From the NCBI RefSeq assembly GCF_019093865.1, contig NZ_JABJXD010000003.1:310715-372507 (forward strand): 61,793 nucleotides of DNA. The letters run 5' to 3'. Positions 24,448 to 31,520 of the stretch are shown here, in pieces. The DNA is from Lentibacillus saliphilus. GTDB lineage: Bacteria > Bacillota > Bacilli > Bacillales > Amphibacillaceae. The notes beneath the pieces were generated by a model, which ran no database searches, was not told the DNA's origin, and saw only the letters and a program-made list of their open reading frames with translations. Both the position numbers and the translations under genes were made by a program. Every line of letters starts with the position of its first letter. Position 1 is the first letter of the stretch.

Positions 24448-27001
24448 GTGCTTCCCTCTTAAATGAGATGAAATCCACCCGGTCTTCTTTTCTTCTAATT
24501 TGTTTTCTGTGACCACGACCTTTCGTAACATTGAGCCACCCTCTGTCAGCCCAACTTTTTATCATTGCCTTCGGCTCATAACCCAATTTTTCTAGTTCCT
24601 GATCAAGCGTCGATGGGTACATATTGACCTCATCCCACTCCTCATCTTGACTAAACCACTCACCCCAGCAGGTACCAAACATCGCGTCATTCGGATTTTT
24701 TTTAAAGTAAGCCCTATTGGCCCTTATGTGGCTAAATATATCTCTGATAGCTTCCAATGGCCTGTCCGACTCAACATTTTCTCTGACAATCGTTTCCCAT
24801 ACTTCTTCGAGTGGCTCCATAACCTCCCAATCTACCTGGAAAGCGTCTGTAAATCCTTCCGCCGCCAGGGCAATTAACCCCATATAACCTGCAAGGCGTC
24901 CTGCCACAGAATTAATATCAGCAACTTGATCCGCAAAATAGGTCCGATACTTGATCCACGTCTTTCGCATTTCGGGCCACATATCCCGATTTTTTAATAA
25001 ATATTTTATATACTCACGACCTGCAAGACCGTAATTCTCATTAATAGCGGCATCAAGTTCATGAACGGTTTTATAAGTTTGCTTGTTAGCTTCATTGAAC
25101 GGCATACCCAGTATTGAAATAGTCCGACCAGCCGTACCTCCGTCCTTGCTGAATGTGGTAATTTTCTGTTCACCCGTTGAAAAGATTACATTTCGCCAGC
25201 TCTTTGTTCGCTGAGTTCCCTTTATACTGCCTCGCCCCTTACCCTGACCGCTTGCTAACTGATATATACTCTGTGCTAAATAGCGCTCATTCGCTTCTTT
25301 TGTATCGTCCAGGAACAAGGGAAGGTGATTTACGATTCCCGCCATTCTCTCCAGATTAACCGGTGTTGTGTTCCACTTTCTTACGATACCTCCATCTATT
25401 TCATCAGGATTTCCCCACACGCTGGCGAAAGTTCGAAGCGCAATAGTCTTGCCTTTGGATGTCTCCCCTGCAAGTTCATAGATAAATAGACTTGATTTTA
25501 CAACAGGGGCCAATACGCTTGCGAATGATGCAAAAAGACCTACTAGCACTCGAGGATACTTTTTGATTTTTTCTATCGCTTGTATCCATTCATTAAGATT
25601 TCCGTTTGTCGAAAACCCTTCTACGAACTGCGCATCCCCTTTATCCGCACCTGTAAAAGTCACGGATCCTCGTGACATTTGGTTTATTTCTACCCCGTGT
25701 TTATTGATAAACGTATTACCTATAAGAAAACCATCTTCTATAAACCCCTGTTGCTCACTGACTTTGTACAGTGGGAGCTGCTGAGAATTAATAGCTTCAT
25801 AGTCTTCAAGGTAACCAATAATTTTACGGGCATTGTTACTGGATACAGGAAATCCAGTGGATGACAGTTCGATCAATTTATTTTGTGTCATGAATACGTC
25901 CCTATTTTGGTGGACTGTATACCATTTGTTATTTTTTAAATAAGAGACGACCAGACCCATTGTTCTATCTGATAAGTTCTCAAATGTGCCGGTAATTAAT
26001 ATCGGTGAATGAGATGTTAACTCTGGAAGCTTTCCGCTTGTTCTGTACAATGCTTTTGAATCGTCTTTTATTTTCCACCCATACGGAAGTGATGTGTCTC
26101 CAGGGCCTGGTCTGTTATCTAACACACTTAAGTCAGTTGTTAACCCCGGTATGGTCAATGTACTACTATCGTAATCGTTTCCGCTCGGATCCTTAGACAA
26201 TACACTTTTGATTGTTTCATTTAGAGCCTCTTCTCCATCAGTTTCTATGTATGAAGGGCTGCATAAATGTTCAGCTATGAAATAACCTATTCTCCAAATA
26301 TCATCAGCTTCCCACTTGTTAGCCTCGCGTAAGAAACTTAACCATTTATGAATTTTGTCATTTCTACTACCAGTCGATATCGGCAGGGAAATAGCATTCT
26401 CTTCCTTATCCAAGTTCTTAGGGAGCTTTTCAAAGAACACGGGCATAGTGTCGAGGTCATTTTTCTCGATTATTTCCCAGGAACGGTCGTTTATATTAGG
26501 CGATGGAATTACGACATATCCTCTTTTACTCAGTCTGTAATCAACCATTGCGCCACAAACAGATAAAGATTTAGTGTTTTGTTTTCCGAGTTTACCGCTC
26601 GATTTAAAATAGAAGTGATATCCGTTCGGAGTTTTGACTGTGTGAAATTTTAATCCAATTTTTTTCAAACCTTCCAATATAACTTTTGCCGTGTTATTAT
26701 CGTCAATGTCCACTAGATCGTACCCTTTAGGGATAACCAGGCCGATCCAACCATTTTCATTTATCCATTGCTTGATTTCCTCGCTAGAAAGACCAGGCTT
26801 TTTTTGCCATGATCCTACTGGAGCTTTCGCTTCTTTATACTGACCTGTCTTGTTTTTGTCGCTGAATCCTTTAAGTTTTACTATTTTCACATCTGTGTTA
26901 AACATTTCATCAAACTGTGGTATACTAGAATCAACAATTTCAAGATTCTTCGTACCTGCCTTCCCTTGATCCGGGTGAAGGCCTTTTTTATTTTCGCTCA
27001 T
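24437..27001 (-). CDS. Prim-Pol/DUF927 primase-helicase (replication initiator)
   Basis: An 854-residue replication protein. Residues about 30-195 are an archaeo-eukaryotic-type primase-polymerase domain: catalytic acidic motif VDIDD (97-101), and PNGYHFYF (125-132). Residues about 310-620 are a DUF927 helicase domain with Walker A GETSKGKT (512-519) and Walker B LPLFLDD (560-566). The C-terminal about 100 residues look like a winged-helix DNA-binding unit. This matches the self-contained primase-helicases of satellites and prophages. Iterons overlap its 3' end. RBS GGAGGGG. Confidence 0.9.
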   Translation of the reverse strand: MSENKKGLHPDQGKAGTKNLEIVDSSIPQFDEMFNTDVKIVKLKGFSDKNKTGQYKEAKAPVGSWQKKPGLSSEEIKQWINENGWIGLVIPKGYDLVDIDDNNTAKVILEGLKKIGLKFHTVKTPNGYHFYFKSSGKLGKQNTKSLSVCGAMVDYRLSKRGYVVIPSPNINDRSWEIIEKNDLDTMPVFFEKLPKNLDKEENAISLPISTGSRNDKIHKWLSFLREANKWEADDIWRIGYFIAEHLCSPSYIETDGEEALNETIKSVLSKDPSGNDYDSSTLTIPGLTTDLSVLDNRPGPGDTSLPYGWKIKDDSKALYRTSGKLPELTSHSPILITGTFENLSDRTMGLVVSYLKNNKWYTVHQNRDVFMTQNKLIELSSTGFPVSSNNARKIIGYLEDYEAINSQQLPLYKVSEQQGFIEDGFLIGNTFINKHGVEINQMSRGSVTFTGADKGDAQFVEGFSTNGNLNEWIQAIEKIKKYPRVLVGLFASFASVLAPVVKSSLFIYELAGETSKGKTIALRTFASVWGNPDEIDGGIVRKWNTTPVNLERMAGIVNHLPLFLDDTKEANERYLAQSIYQLASGQGKGRGSIKGTQRTKSWRNVIFSTGEQKITTFSKDGGTAGRTISILGMPFNEANKQTYKTVHELDAAINENYGLAGREYIKYLLKNRDMWPEMRKTWIKYRTYFADQVADINSVAGRLAGYMGLIALAAEGFTDAFQVDWEVMEPLEEVWETIVRENVESDRPLEAIRDIFSHIRANRAYFKKNPNDAMFGTCWGEWFSQDEEWDEVNMYPSTLDQELEKLGYEPKAMIKSWADRGWLNVTKGRGHRKQIRRKEDRVDFISFKREALSQ

Positions 27002-27043
27002 TATAAGCCCACCCCTCCATTAAAAATTTAAATTTTCTCATAT

Positions 27044-27089
27044 AAAAAGCCTCCCCTTTAGTCAGTGTTTCCTGATTAAATGGGGAGGC
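27044..27089 (-). terminator. Terminator/attenuator before the primase gene
   Basis: GCCTCCCC (27082-27089) pairs with GGGGAGGC (27049-27056); reading leftward a TTTTT run follows. Early transcripts must pass it to reach the primase gene. Confidence 0.75.
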
Positions 27090-27230
27090 CGATTTCGACT
27101 CTTATGTTCGAAGCATAACCTTAGCAAGGTGTCAGCAAATTGCGGACCCTCACACCCGACACGCGATATAGCTGCCGGATCCCGTTGTTTTTATTAATGG
27201 ACGAACAATTCATAAAACGCCCTACTTGAT

Positions 27231-27259
27231 TTGTACAATTTTTGAAACACTGCTATAAT
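27231..27259 (+). promoter_or_regulatory. Strong rightward promoter of a candidate small RNA
   Basis: TTGTAC at 27231-27236, 17-base spacer, TATAAT at 27254-27259 with an extended -10 TG (27251-27252). It points against the early operon. Confidence 0.7.
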
Positions 27260-27266
27260 TAATTTT

Positions 27267-27334
27267 AGATATAGTGTTCAGATACACGTATTCCGATTCT
27301 AGCACTGATGTTCCCGCATCAGTGTTTTTTGTTT
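27267..27334 (+). ncRNA. Candidate small RNA, about 65-70 nt
   Basis: From the predicted start at about 27266-27267 to a textbook intrinsic terminator: CACTGATG (27303-27310), loop, CATCAGTG (27317-27324), then T6-G-T4. No start codon with an RBS lies within it, so it should be non-coding. It is transcribed against the early operon and its 3' end overlaps the last codons of the 69-residue gene, allowing antisense or trans action on early mRNA. Prediction only. Confidence 0.55.
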
Positions 27335-27528
27335 TCCTGGTTTATTAGATCAATTAGTTTGCTTTTAATGACTTCAAGGTCTTCAGAAGTCTTAAGTGCT
27401 AGTTCCATAGCAATACCCCTGTTGGATTTATCCCCATCATCCAATAGTTGAAATATCTGTTCTATTGCGTTCTCCACTTTAGCAACATGAGTCACTAGCC
27501 CTAACGCTTCTTTTCGTTTTTCTGACAT
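27319..27528 (-). CDS. Small unknown early protein
   Basis: A 69-residue helical acidic protein of unknown function, RBS GGAGAGAGG. It is the last gene of the early cluster before the small-RNA locus and primase. The pattern of alternating Leu/Ile and charged residues (from HVAKVENAIEQIFQLLDDGD on) suggests a helical bundle or dimer. Its stop lies in the stem of the small-RNA terminator on the other strand. Confidence 0.55.
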   Translation of the reverse strand: MSEKRKEALGLVTHVAKVENAIEQIFQLLDDGDKSNRGIAMELALKTSEDLEVIKSKLIDLINQENKKH

Positions 27529-27545
27529 AACTACCTCTCTCCTTT

Positions 27546-27812
27546 TTAAGACCTATTTTCTTCAAACCACTTATTCAAAAAATCTTCTGCCTTCTTTGCA
27601 TGAAACAACCATTTTCCGCTTAACTTTACCTTTGGAAAATCCTTGTGCCAGAAGAACGTATCTTGAATTGTGTTCCATGAGAGATTTGTTCGCCGTCTTA
27701 ATTCCTTTGAGTCCCAAAAGATCAATTCTTTATCGAGCTCTTTAATATGATCTTCAATTCGTTCAACGTACAGTTTTTCAATTACTTTCTCATCTATCTC
27801 GACCTTAATCAT
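27546..27812 (-). CDS. DUF771-type phage DNA-binding protein (copy 2)
   Basis: An 88-residue protein. The segment FWDSKELRRRTNLSWNTIQD (about residues 32-51) is a helix-turn-helix like that of DUF771 and excisionase-type proteins, followed by a winged part WLFHAKKAEDFLNKWF. DUF771 proteins are common in early regions of Gram-positive phages and satellites, next to the repressor. It shares layout with the 28725-28997 protein, so the two are probably paralogues. It may act as excisionase, or as a partner of the primase; not determined. Confidence 0.65.
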   Translation of the reverse strand: MIKVEIDEKVIEKLYVERIEDHIKELDKELIFWDSKELRRRTNLSWNTIQDTFFWHKDFPKVKLSGKWLFHAKKAEDFLNKWFEENRS

Positions 27813-27826
27813 TCGACACTACCTTC

Positions 27827-28108
27827 CTATTTCGTCATTTGAGCGCCTTCTTCATACAGCGTCTCCAGGCTTTCATTTGCATCGACCATATCATTCATCA
27901 CAAAGTACATCAGTTTGGATAAGATGCTTATGTCCTGGTGATACTCCTCAAGATAAACCTGACCATGCCCACGGTGAATTGCTGTATCCATCTCAGACAC
28001 AAGCTGTGCCAGTTTCCTGTCAATATTGGATAGCACCTCAATATTAACAATGTTCTTGCCTACAATATCATCCATTTCAGCTAAAAGGTTTGTTGTCTGT
28101 TTCTCCAT
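27827..28108 (-). CDS. Small unknown early protein
   Basis: A 93-residue acidic helical protein, no family recognised. RBS GGGAGAG. It starts one base before the preceding gene's stop codon region (adjacent at 28108/28109), so it is translationally coupled to the 70-residue gene. Two His residues and no Cys; no membrane segment. Confidence 0.5.
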   Translation of the reverse strand: MEKQTTNLLAEMDDIVGKNIVNIEVLSNIDRKLAQLVSEMDTAIHRGHGQVYLEEYHQDISILSKLMYFVMNDMVDANESLETLYEEGAQMTK

Positions 28109-28321
28109 TTAACGTCTCTCCCTATCGTAAATAATCACTGCACTGTCTGTGTATTCCAGTATTGCCAATAAATCGTTTTTTGCGTCCTCCTTAGTGTATT
28201 GTTCATCGTCTTGTAGACTATGTGCGACGTTCAGTATTGCGTTAGAAAAATTTGATAATAAAAGCATCGTACGAACGTCATAGGGTCCCAACAGAATTAC
28301 ACCTCCTCGTTTGTTTTCCAT
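28109..28321 (-). CDS. Small unknown early protein
   Basis: A 70-residue protein with RBS AAGGGAG. It opens MENKRGGVILLGPYDVRTML and is helical after that. No family recognised. Packed end to end with its neighbours in the early operon. Confidence 0.5.
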   Translation of the reverse strand: MENKRGGVILLGPYDVRTMLLLSNFSNAILNVAHSLQDDEQYTKEDAKNDLLAILEYTDSAVIIYDRERR

Positions 28322-28337
28322 TCCTGTTCGCTCCCTT

Positions 28338-28478
28338 TTAAATTGCGGTATTTAAAACCATAAATACTACACCAACAATGAGAAAGACCAGTACAACACC
28401 GTAGAACCAAAGTGCACTAGAAATAGTGACTGTATCACTGTCGAAAAAATAGTTGTTAAGTATCTTAATGATTTTCAC
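28338..28478 (-). CDS. Small single-pass membrane protein
   Basis: A 46-residue protein with GTG start behind GAGGTGG. Residues about 23-43 (ALWFYGVVLVFLIVGVVFM) form one transmembrane helix; the N-terminal 20 residues are polar. Small membrane proteins in the early region of phages and satellites often act in superinfection exclusion or host interference, but no such role is shown here. It fits exactly between its neighbours in the operon, which supports it as a real gene. Confidence 0.5.
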   Translation of the reverse strand: MKIIKILNNYFFDSDTVTISSALWFYGVVLVFLIVGVVFMVLNTAI

Positions 28479-28488
28479 TTTTACCACC

Positions 28489-28677
28489 TCATTTATAGAA
28501 GCACAGCACCGTTTCTACATCTGTGTGCGCCTTGCCATATAAATATTTTTCAAGCTCATTGATGGCTTTTACATAAGCTACAATCTCTGGTTTTATTTCC
28601 TCTTTAGAAACCCTCCCCTGCCATAAATCAATGGTTGAGAGCATGCGCTCTTTTACCTCTGCTATTGCATGGTCCAT
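28489..28677 (-). CDS. Small unknown early protein
   Basis: A 62-residue helical protein, RBS GAGAGGGG. No family recognised. Its leader contains the inverted repeat GCGTCTGCTCACGC (28700-28713), also found before the integrase gene. Confidence 0.5.
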   Translation of the reverse strand: MDHAIAEVKERMLSTIDLWQGRVSKEEIKPEIVAYVKAINELEKYLYGKAHTDVETVLCFYK

Positions 28678-28724
28678 GGTTTAAGCCCCTCTCGTTATTG
28701 CGTCTGCTCACGCCTTTTTCTTTT

Positions 28725-28997
28725 TTACCAATCATTCATAATCTCATTAATTGCTTTCACGCTTTCATTTACTGGCCACAACCTCTTTCCCTTCTCTTTG
28801 CGTCTTTCAAGCATCTTCATACGCGGATCGAGAAGAATTTCATTCTCCAGGTACGATTTACTCATACAAGTCCGTTTTGACATTTCATTGATATCCCAGA
28901 AAAATAGAGTTTGATGTAATATCTGGTCCAATTTATCATTGATATGTGTTTTGATTTGCTCCTGGTCTACATCAACGTGAATTTGTGCAAGTGACAT
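28725..28997 (-). CDS. DUF771-type phage DNA-binding protein (copy 1)
   Basis: A 90-residue protein with the segment FFWDINEMSKRTCMSKSYLE (about residues 32-51), a helix-turn-helix of the DUF771 type, and a basic tail with an RLWPVNESVKAINEIM wing. It is the first or second gene leftward from the Cro-like gene, RBS GAGGGGGA. Together with the 27546-27812 protein it makes a pair of related small DNA-binding proteins in one early operon. Confidence 0.65.
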   Translation of the reverse strand: MSLAQIHVDVDQEQIKTHINDKLDQILHQTLFFWDINEMSKRTCMSKSYLENEILLDPRMKMLERRKEKGKRLWPVNESVKAINEIMNDW

Positions 28998-29013
28998 ACT
29001 AATCCCCCTCGTT

Positions 29014-29214
29014 TTACTGATTTACTGTTTGCCCTACCGCCCATCTTTCTTTAGCAACCTTAATTGCCTCATAAATTTTAATTTTTTCCTCGAGATTTAA
29101 CTCTTTACGTAAAAGTCTGCTAAAGTTACCTTCATGCAATCCATATGCATCCGCAACTTGCCACTGCGTTATTCCAGCGTCTTTTATTGCTTTCCTAACA
29201 TCACGATTATTCAC
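29014..29214 (-). CDS. Cro-like helix-turn-helix protein
   Basis: A 66-residue protein; GTG at 29214 behind GGAAGGGGG. Residues about 14-34 (GITQWQVADAYGLHEGNFSRL) form a helix-turn-helix. It is divergent from the CI-like repressor across a shared operator region, the standard lysogeny-switch arrangement. A longer open frame extends upstream through the operators and the repressor start, and is not credible. Confidence 0.7.
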   Translation of the reverse strand: MNNRDVRKAIKDAGITQWQVADAYGLHEGNFSRLLRKELNLEEKIKIYEAIKVAKERWAVGQTVNQ

Positions 29215-29244
29215 ACTGATCCCCCTTCCTTGTTGTTGTCGTTT

Positions 29245-29337
29245 CTTGCTTAAAGCAAGTATAAACCAATATTTTACTTTTAGCAAGTTATTTTTTCTTG
29301 GATTGTTGTTGTTTACTAATAGCAAGTACGTTATAAT
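29245..29337. promoter_or_regulatory. Divergent promoters with three operators (lysogeny switch)
   Basis: Operators: CTTGCTTAAAGCAAG at 29245-29259 (perfect 15-bp palindrome), ACTTTTAGCAAGT at 29276-29288, ACTAATAGCAAGT at 29315-29327. Rightward promoter TTGTTT (29309-29314), 17 bases, TATAAT (29332-29337), with the third operator in its spacer. Leftward, TTGCTA and TATACT are 17 bases apart, overlapping the second and approaching the first operator. Confidence 0.75.
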
Positions 29338-29368
29338 TTTTGTAGATATTAGTCGAGGAGGATATTTC

Positions 29369-29776
29369 ATGGATCCAAAAGAGTTTGGAGCAATTTTGAA
29401 GAAGTTAAGAAACAATAAGGGGTTAACTCTGACTGAATTAGGAAATAAAATAGGGTACTCAAATCCCTATCTATCGCAAATAGAGACGGGCAAAAAAGGA
29501 ATACCACAACCAGAGTTACTACACAAGATTGCTTCAGCTCTAGAAATAGATCATACGTACTTGATGTTCCTAGCAGGATATTTATACGACACTGAGTTCA
29601 CAAAAGAAAAAGAAGCAAAATTAGAAGAGGATTTTCACAACTTATTAGGACTTGGTGCCGAGTACAATTTGTACGATATTCTTACAAGTAGTAAAGATAC
29701 TTTCTATAAGGACAAGCTGCTTACAAAAGAGGAAAAACAAAAGCTTCTTACGATCATTGAAACTGTTTTGGGGTAG
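29369..29776 (+). CDS. XRE-family CI-like repressor
   Basis: A 135-residue protein with an N-terminal XRE domain (residues 4-64): FGAILKKLRNNKGLTLTELG, then NKIGYSNPYLSQIETGKKGIP. The C-terminal half is helical and lacks a LexA-type peptidase, so induction is unlikely to use self-cleavage. In SaPI-like elements the repressor is released by a helper-phage protein. ATG 29369 follows GAGGAGG; the longer in-frame start at 29246 runs through the operators. Confidence 0.85.
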   Translation: MDPKEFGAILKKLRNNKGLTLTELGNKIGYSNPYLSQIETGKKGIPQPELLHKIASALEIDHTYLMFLAGYLYDTEFTKEKEAKLEEDFHNLLGLGAEYNLYDILTSSKDTFYKDKLLTKEEKQKLLTIIETVLG

Positions 29777-29881
29777 AGACATGTGCGCATGTGTGAGATT
29801 GAATTCCCTAAACGCTCGGCCTTATTAAAAGTAACCCCATTTCTAGGAACAATTCGCTCATACACACTAGAAGAAAACTTT

Positions 29882-29921
29882 AAGGAGGTGATGCCTGGTG
29901 TAGTCGGTTGAAACGACCACA
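29882..29921 (+). promoter_or_regulatory. Perfect Shine-Dalgarno and hairpin before the integrase
   Basis: AAGGAGGTGAT at 29882-29892 matches the 16S anti-SD tail almost completely, yet only a six-codon frame follows. A small stem TGT-GTCG/CGAC-ACA lies at 29899-29921. It may be a leader peptide or control element for integrase expression. Confidence 0.3.
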
Positions 29922-29996
29922 TCAACACGAAACCAGCAAGCATAGTTAAAAGCCCCTAAAAGCGTCTGCTCACGCAAAGAAAGGGACAGGATAACT

Positions 29997-31181
29997 ATGG
30001 CACTGTATAAATCAAAAAAAGATCCTGAAGTATATTACTATTTCAATAAAAACAATGAAAAATTATGGATGTTTCGACATAAGTATCACGACAGTTTAGG
30101 TAAACGTAAAGAAAAAAAGAAAAGCGGTTTTAAAACAGAAAAGGCAGCTCTAAGGGCTTTGTTAGAAGTTAAGACGGCAACATTAAATGGTCAGTCTAAA
30201 CAGATGGAAAATGATCAATTAACCGTTGCTAAATGGTTAGATATATGGTTTGAGACATACAACAACAGCTGGGAAGTCACGTCCAGGCTTCAGCGAAAAA
30301 ACGCTATAAAGTATCAAATGAAGCCCCTTTTAGGTCAGTACAAACTAAAAGACCTGGACAAAACAACCTATGTAAGGGTTTATATCAATGAACTGTTGAA
30401 AAAATATAAGCCTAATACGGTTACATTGTTCCATCGCCTATTTAAAATTGCGATTAATGCTGCTGTTGAGGATGAAATAATTCCACGTAACAGGTTTAAC
30501 AAAATCACGATCGATCAAGATGAGGAATTGAAAAATTTTCTTACACCTGAAGAGTTAAATGTGTTTTTAAATGCCGCTAAACAATATGACAACATTACGA
30601 ATTACACGTTTGTTTTAATTTTAGCCTATACCGGATTAAGAAAAGGTGAGGCTCTAGGATTGAAGTGGGAAAACATCGACCTAAATGAAAAAACTGTAAC
30701 TGTTGATTGTACAAGGGATAGATACGGCGACAGAAATCCCAAGACAAAAAACAGTTACAGAACCATTCCTATAGACGATATATTAGTTGATCAACTAAAA
30801 GTTTATCAAAAATGGTGCGTAGAAACAAAGTTTTCTTACGGCATGAAGCTCAATAAAAAGAAAGACTACGTGCTCATTTCCCATCAAGGTGGTTCACCAA
30901 TAGGATCGACCACAGCACATTATCTTTTTGAACGGCTGTACACTCAAATGAAGAAACACGAAATCGAAATCAAACGTATCACTCCACATGGTTTAAGACA
31001 TACTCATGCAACCATGTTAATTAACGCAGGGGTTCCGCCTAAAACTATTGCGGAGCGTCTAGGTAACACTGTGGAAATGATTTATAATGTTTATTCTCAT
31101 TCCTTTAAGGAACTAGAGGATAAAGCAGTCGATGCGTTTAGAGAAAGTCTACTAGGTGGGGCTAAAAGTGGGGCTAATTAA
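29997..31181 (+). CDS. int: Tyrosine integrase
   Basis: A 394-residue tyrosine recombinase of the phage/ICE type. N-terminal arm-binding domain (about 1-55), core-binding SAM-like domain (about 65-165) and catalytic domain (about 180-380). Catalytic residues: Arg in YTGLRKGEALGL, H-x-x-R in TPHGLRHTHATML, and Tyr in YNVYSHSF. It lies 53 bases from the right att core, and two arm-type repeats are embedded in its last codons (31157-31176). Promoter not obvious; it lies downstream of the repressor in the same direction. Confidence 0.93.
   Translation: MALYKSKKDPEVYYYFNKNNEKLWMFRHKYHDSLGKRKEKKKSGFKTEKAALRALLEVKTATLNGQSKQMENDQLTVAKWLDIWFETYNNSWEVTSRLQRKNAIKYQMKPLLGQYKLKDLDKTTYVRVYINELLKKYKPNTVTLFHRLFKIAINAAVEDEIIPRNRFNKITIDQDEELKNFLTPEELNVFLNAAKQYDNITNYTFVLILAYTGLRKGEALGLKWENIDLNEKTVTVDCTRDRYGDRNPKTKNSYRTIPIDDILVDQLKVYQKWCVETKFSYGMKLNKKKDYVLISHQGGSPIGSTTAHYLFERLYTQMKKHEIEIKRITPHGLRHTHATMLINAGVPPKTIAERLGNTVEMIYNVYSHSFKELEDKAVDAFRESLLGGAKSGAN
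31157..31176 (+). promoter_or_regulatory. Two arm-type sites within the integrase 3' end
   Basis: TGGGGCTA at 31157-31164 and 31169-31176, the same words as the left-end array at 16061-16091. Confidence 0.6.
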
Positions 31182-31234
31182 TTTAAAACAACCTGAAAGC
31201 ATTGATATATAAGGCTTTAAAATGTTGTAGAACA

Positions 31235-31250
31235 CTACTCACGTTAATAA
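31235..31250 (+). repeat. Right attachment core (att)
   Basis: CTACTCACGTTAATAA, identical to the rpsD end. The sequence right after it resumes the rpsD 3' flank, ending in the native rpsD terminator. Confidence 0.88.
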
Positions 31251-31267
31251 CATTGCTGCTTAAATAG

Positions 31268-31318
31268 CAATCATTAAACCCTAGAAAGGTTGTTATACAA
31301 ATCTTTCTAGGGTTTTTC
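31268..31318 (+). terminator. Displaced native rpsD terminator
   Basis: CCCTAGAAAG with CTTTCTAGGG and a T run, 20-70 bases after the right att core. Without the element it would lie just downstream of rpsD. Confidence 0.85.
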
Positions 31319-31478
31319 TGTGCCATGTAAATGAGCCTCTATACTAAATATTGTCGTCCCTTTGTCTCTTCTATCATTTAAGTAATAATTGTTTAATACA
31401 TTGCACCCCTTCACACTCCCATCTTAAATGGAATAAATCTACGAAAACATTTTTTAAATTAATATCAACCTGATTTAA

Positions 31479-31518
31479 CGAAAAAAATCCCGGGATGCAT
31501 CACCCGAGATTTTTTCGT
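31479..31518. terminator. Terminator of tyrS
   Basis: AAAAAATCcCGGG with CCCGaGATTTTTT, usable on both strands. Between it and the rpsD terminator (about 31320-31478) I see no gene. Confidence 0.8.
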
Positions 31519-31520
31519 GT

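Larger units (their letters stand above)
15933..31250. mobile_element. Integrated phage-satellite-like element (about 15.3 kb) in the rpsD 3' end
   Basis: Bounded by a 16-bp direct repeat, CTACTCACGTTAATAA, at 15933-15948 and 31235-31250. A tyrosine integrase lies 53 bases inside the right end. Contents: CI/Cro-like switch, two DUF771 genes, Prim-Pol/DUF927 helicase, iteron origin, ArpU-like and TerS-like proteins, a tail module with tape measure, and two short rightward cargo genes at the left end. Large terminase, portal, capsid, lysis and baseplate genes are all absent. Every recognised gene is intact, which argues against a decaying prophage. This is closest to a PICI-type satellite. Confidence 0.85.

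Noticed and set aside
27121-27213. 30-codon leftward frame before the primase gene
   Set aside because: Only a weak RBS (GTAGGGCG) and no recognisable protein character; kept as leader sequence.
29246-29368. N-terminal extension of the CI-like repressor
   Set aside because: It would run through the operators and promoter; the ATG at 29369 has a clear GAGGAGG site and a normal XRE start.
29215-29415. N-terminal extension of the Cro-like protein
   Set aside because: The longer frame crosses the operators and the start of the divergent gene; GTG 29214 with GGAAGGGGG is sufficient.
29789-29911. 40-codon frame between repressor and integrase
   Set aside because: No convincing RBS before its ATG; the strong Shine-Dalgarno lies inside it instead.
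15933-31250. Ordinary complete prophage
   Set aside because: Large terminase, portal, capsid, protease, baseplate, holin and lysin genes are all missing in a compact, undamaged set.
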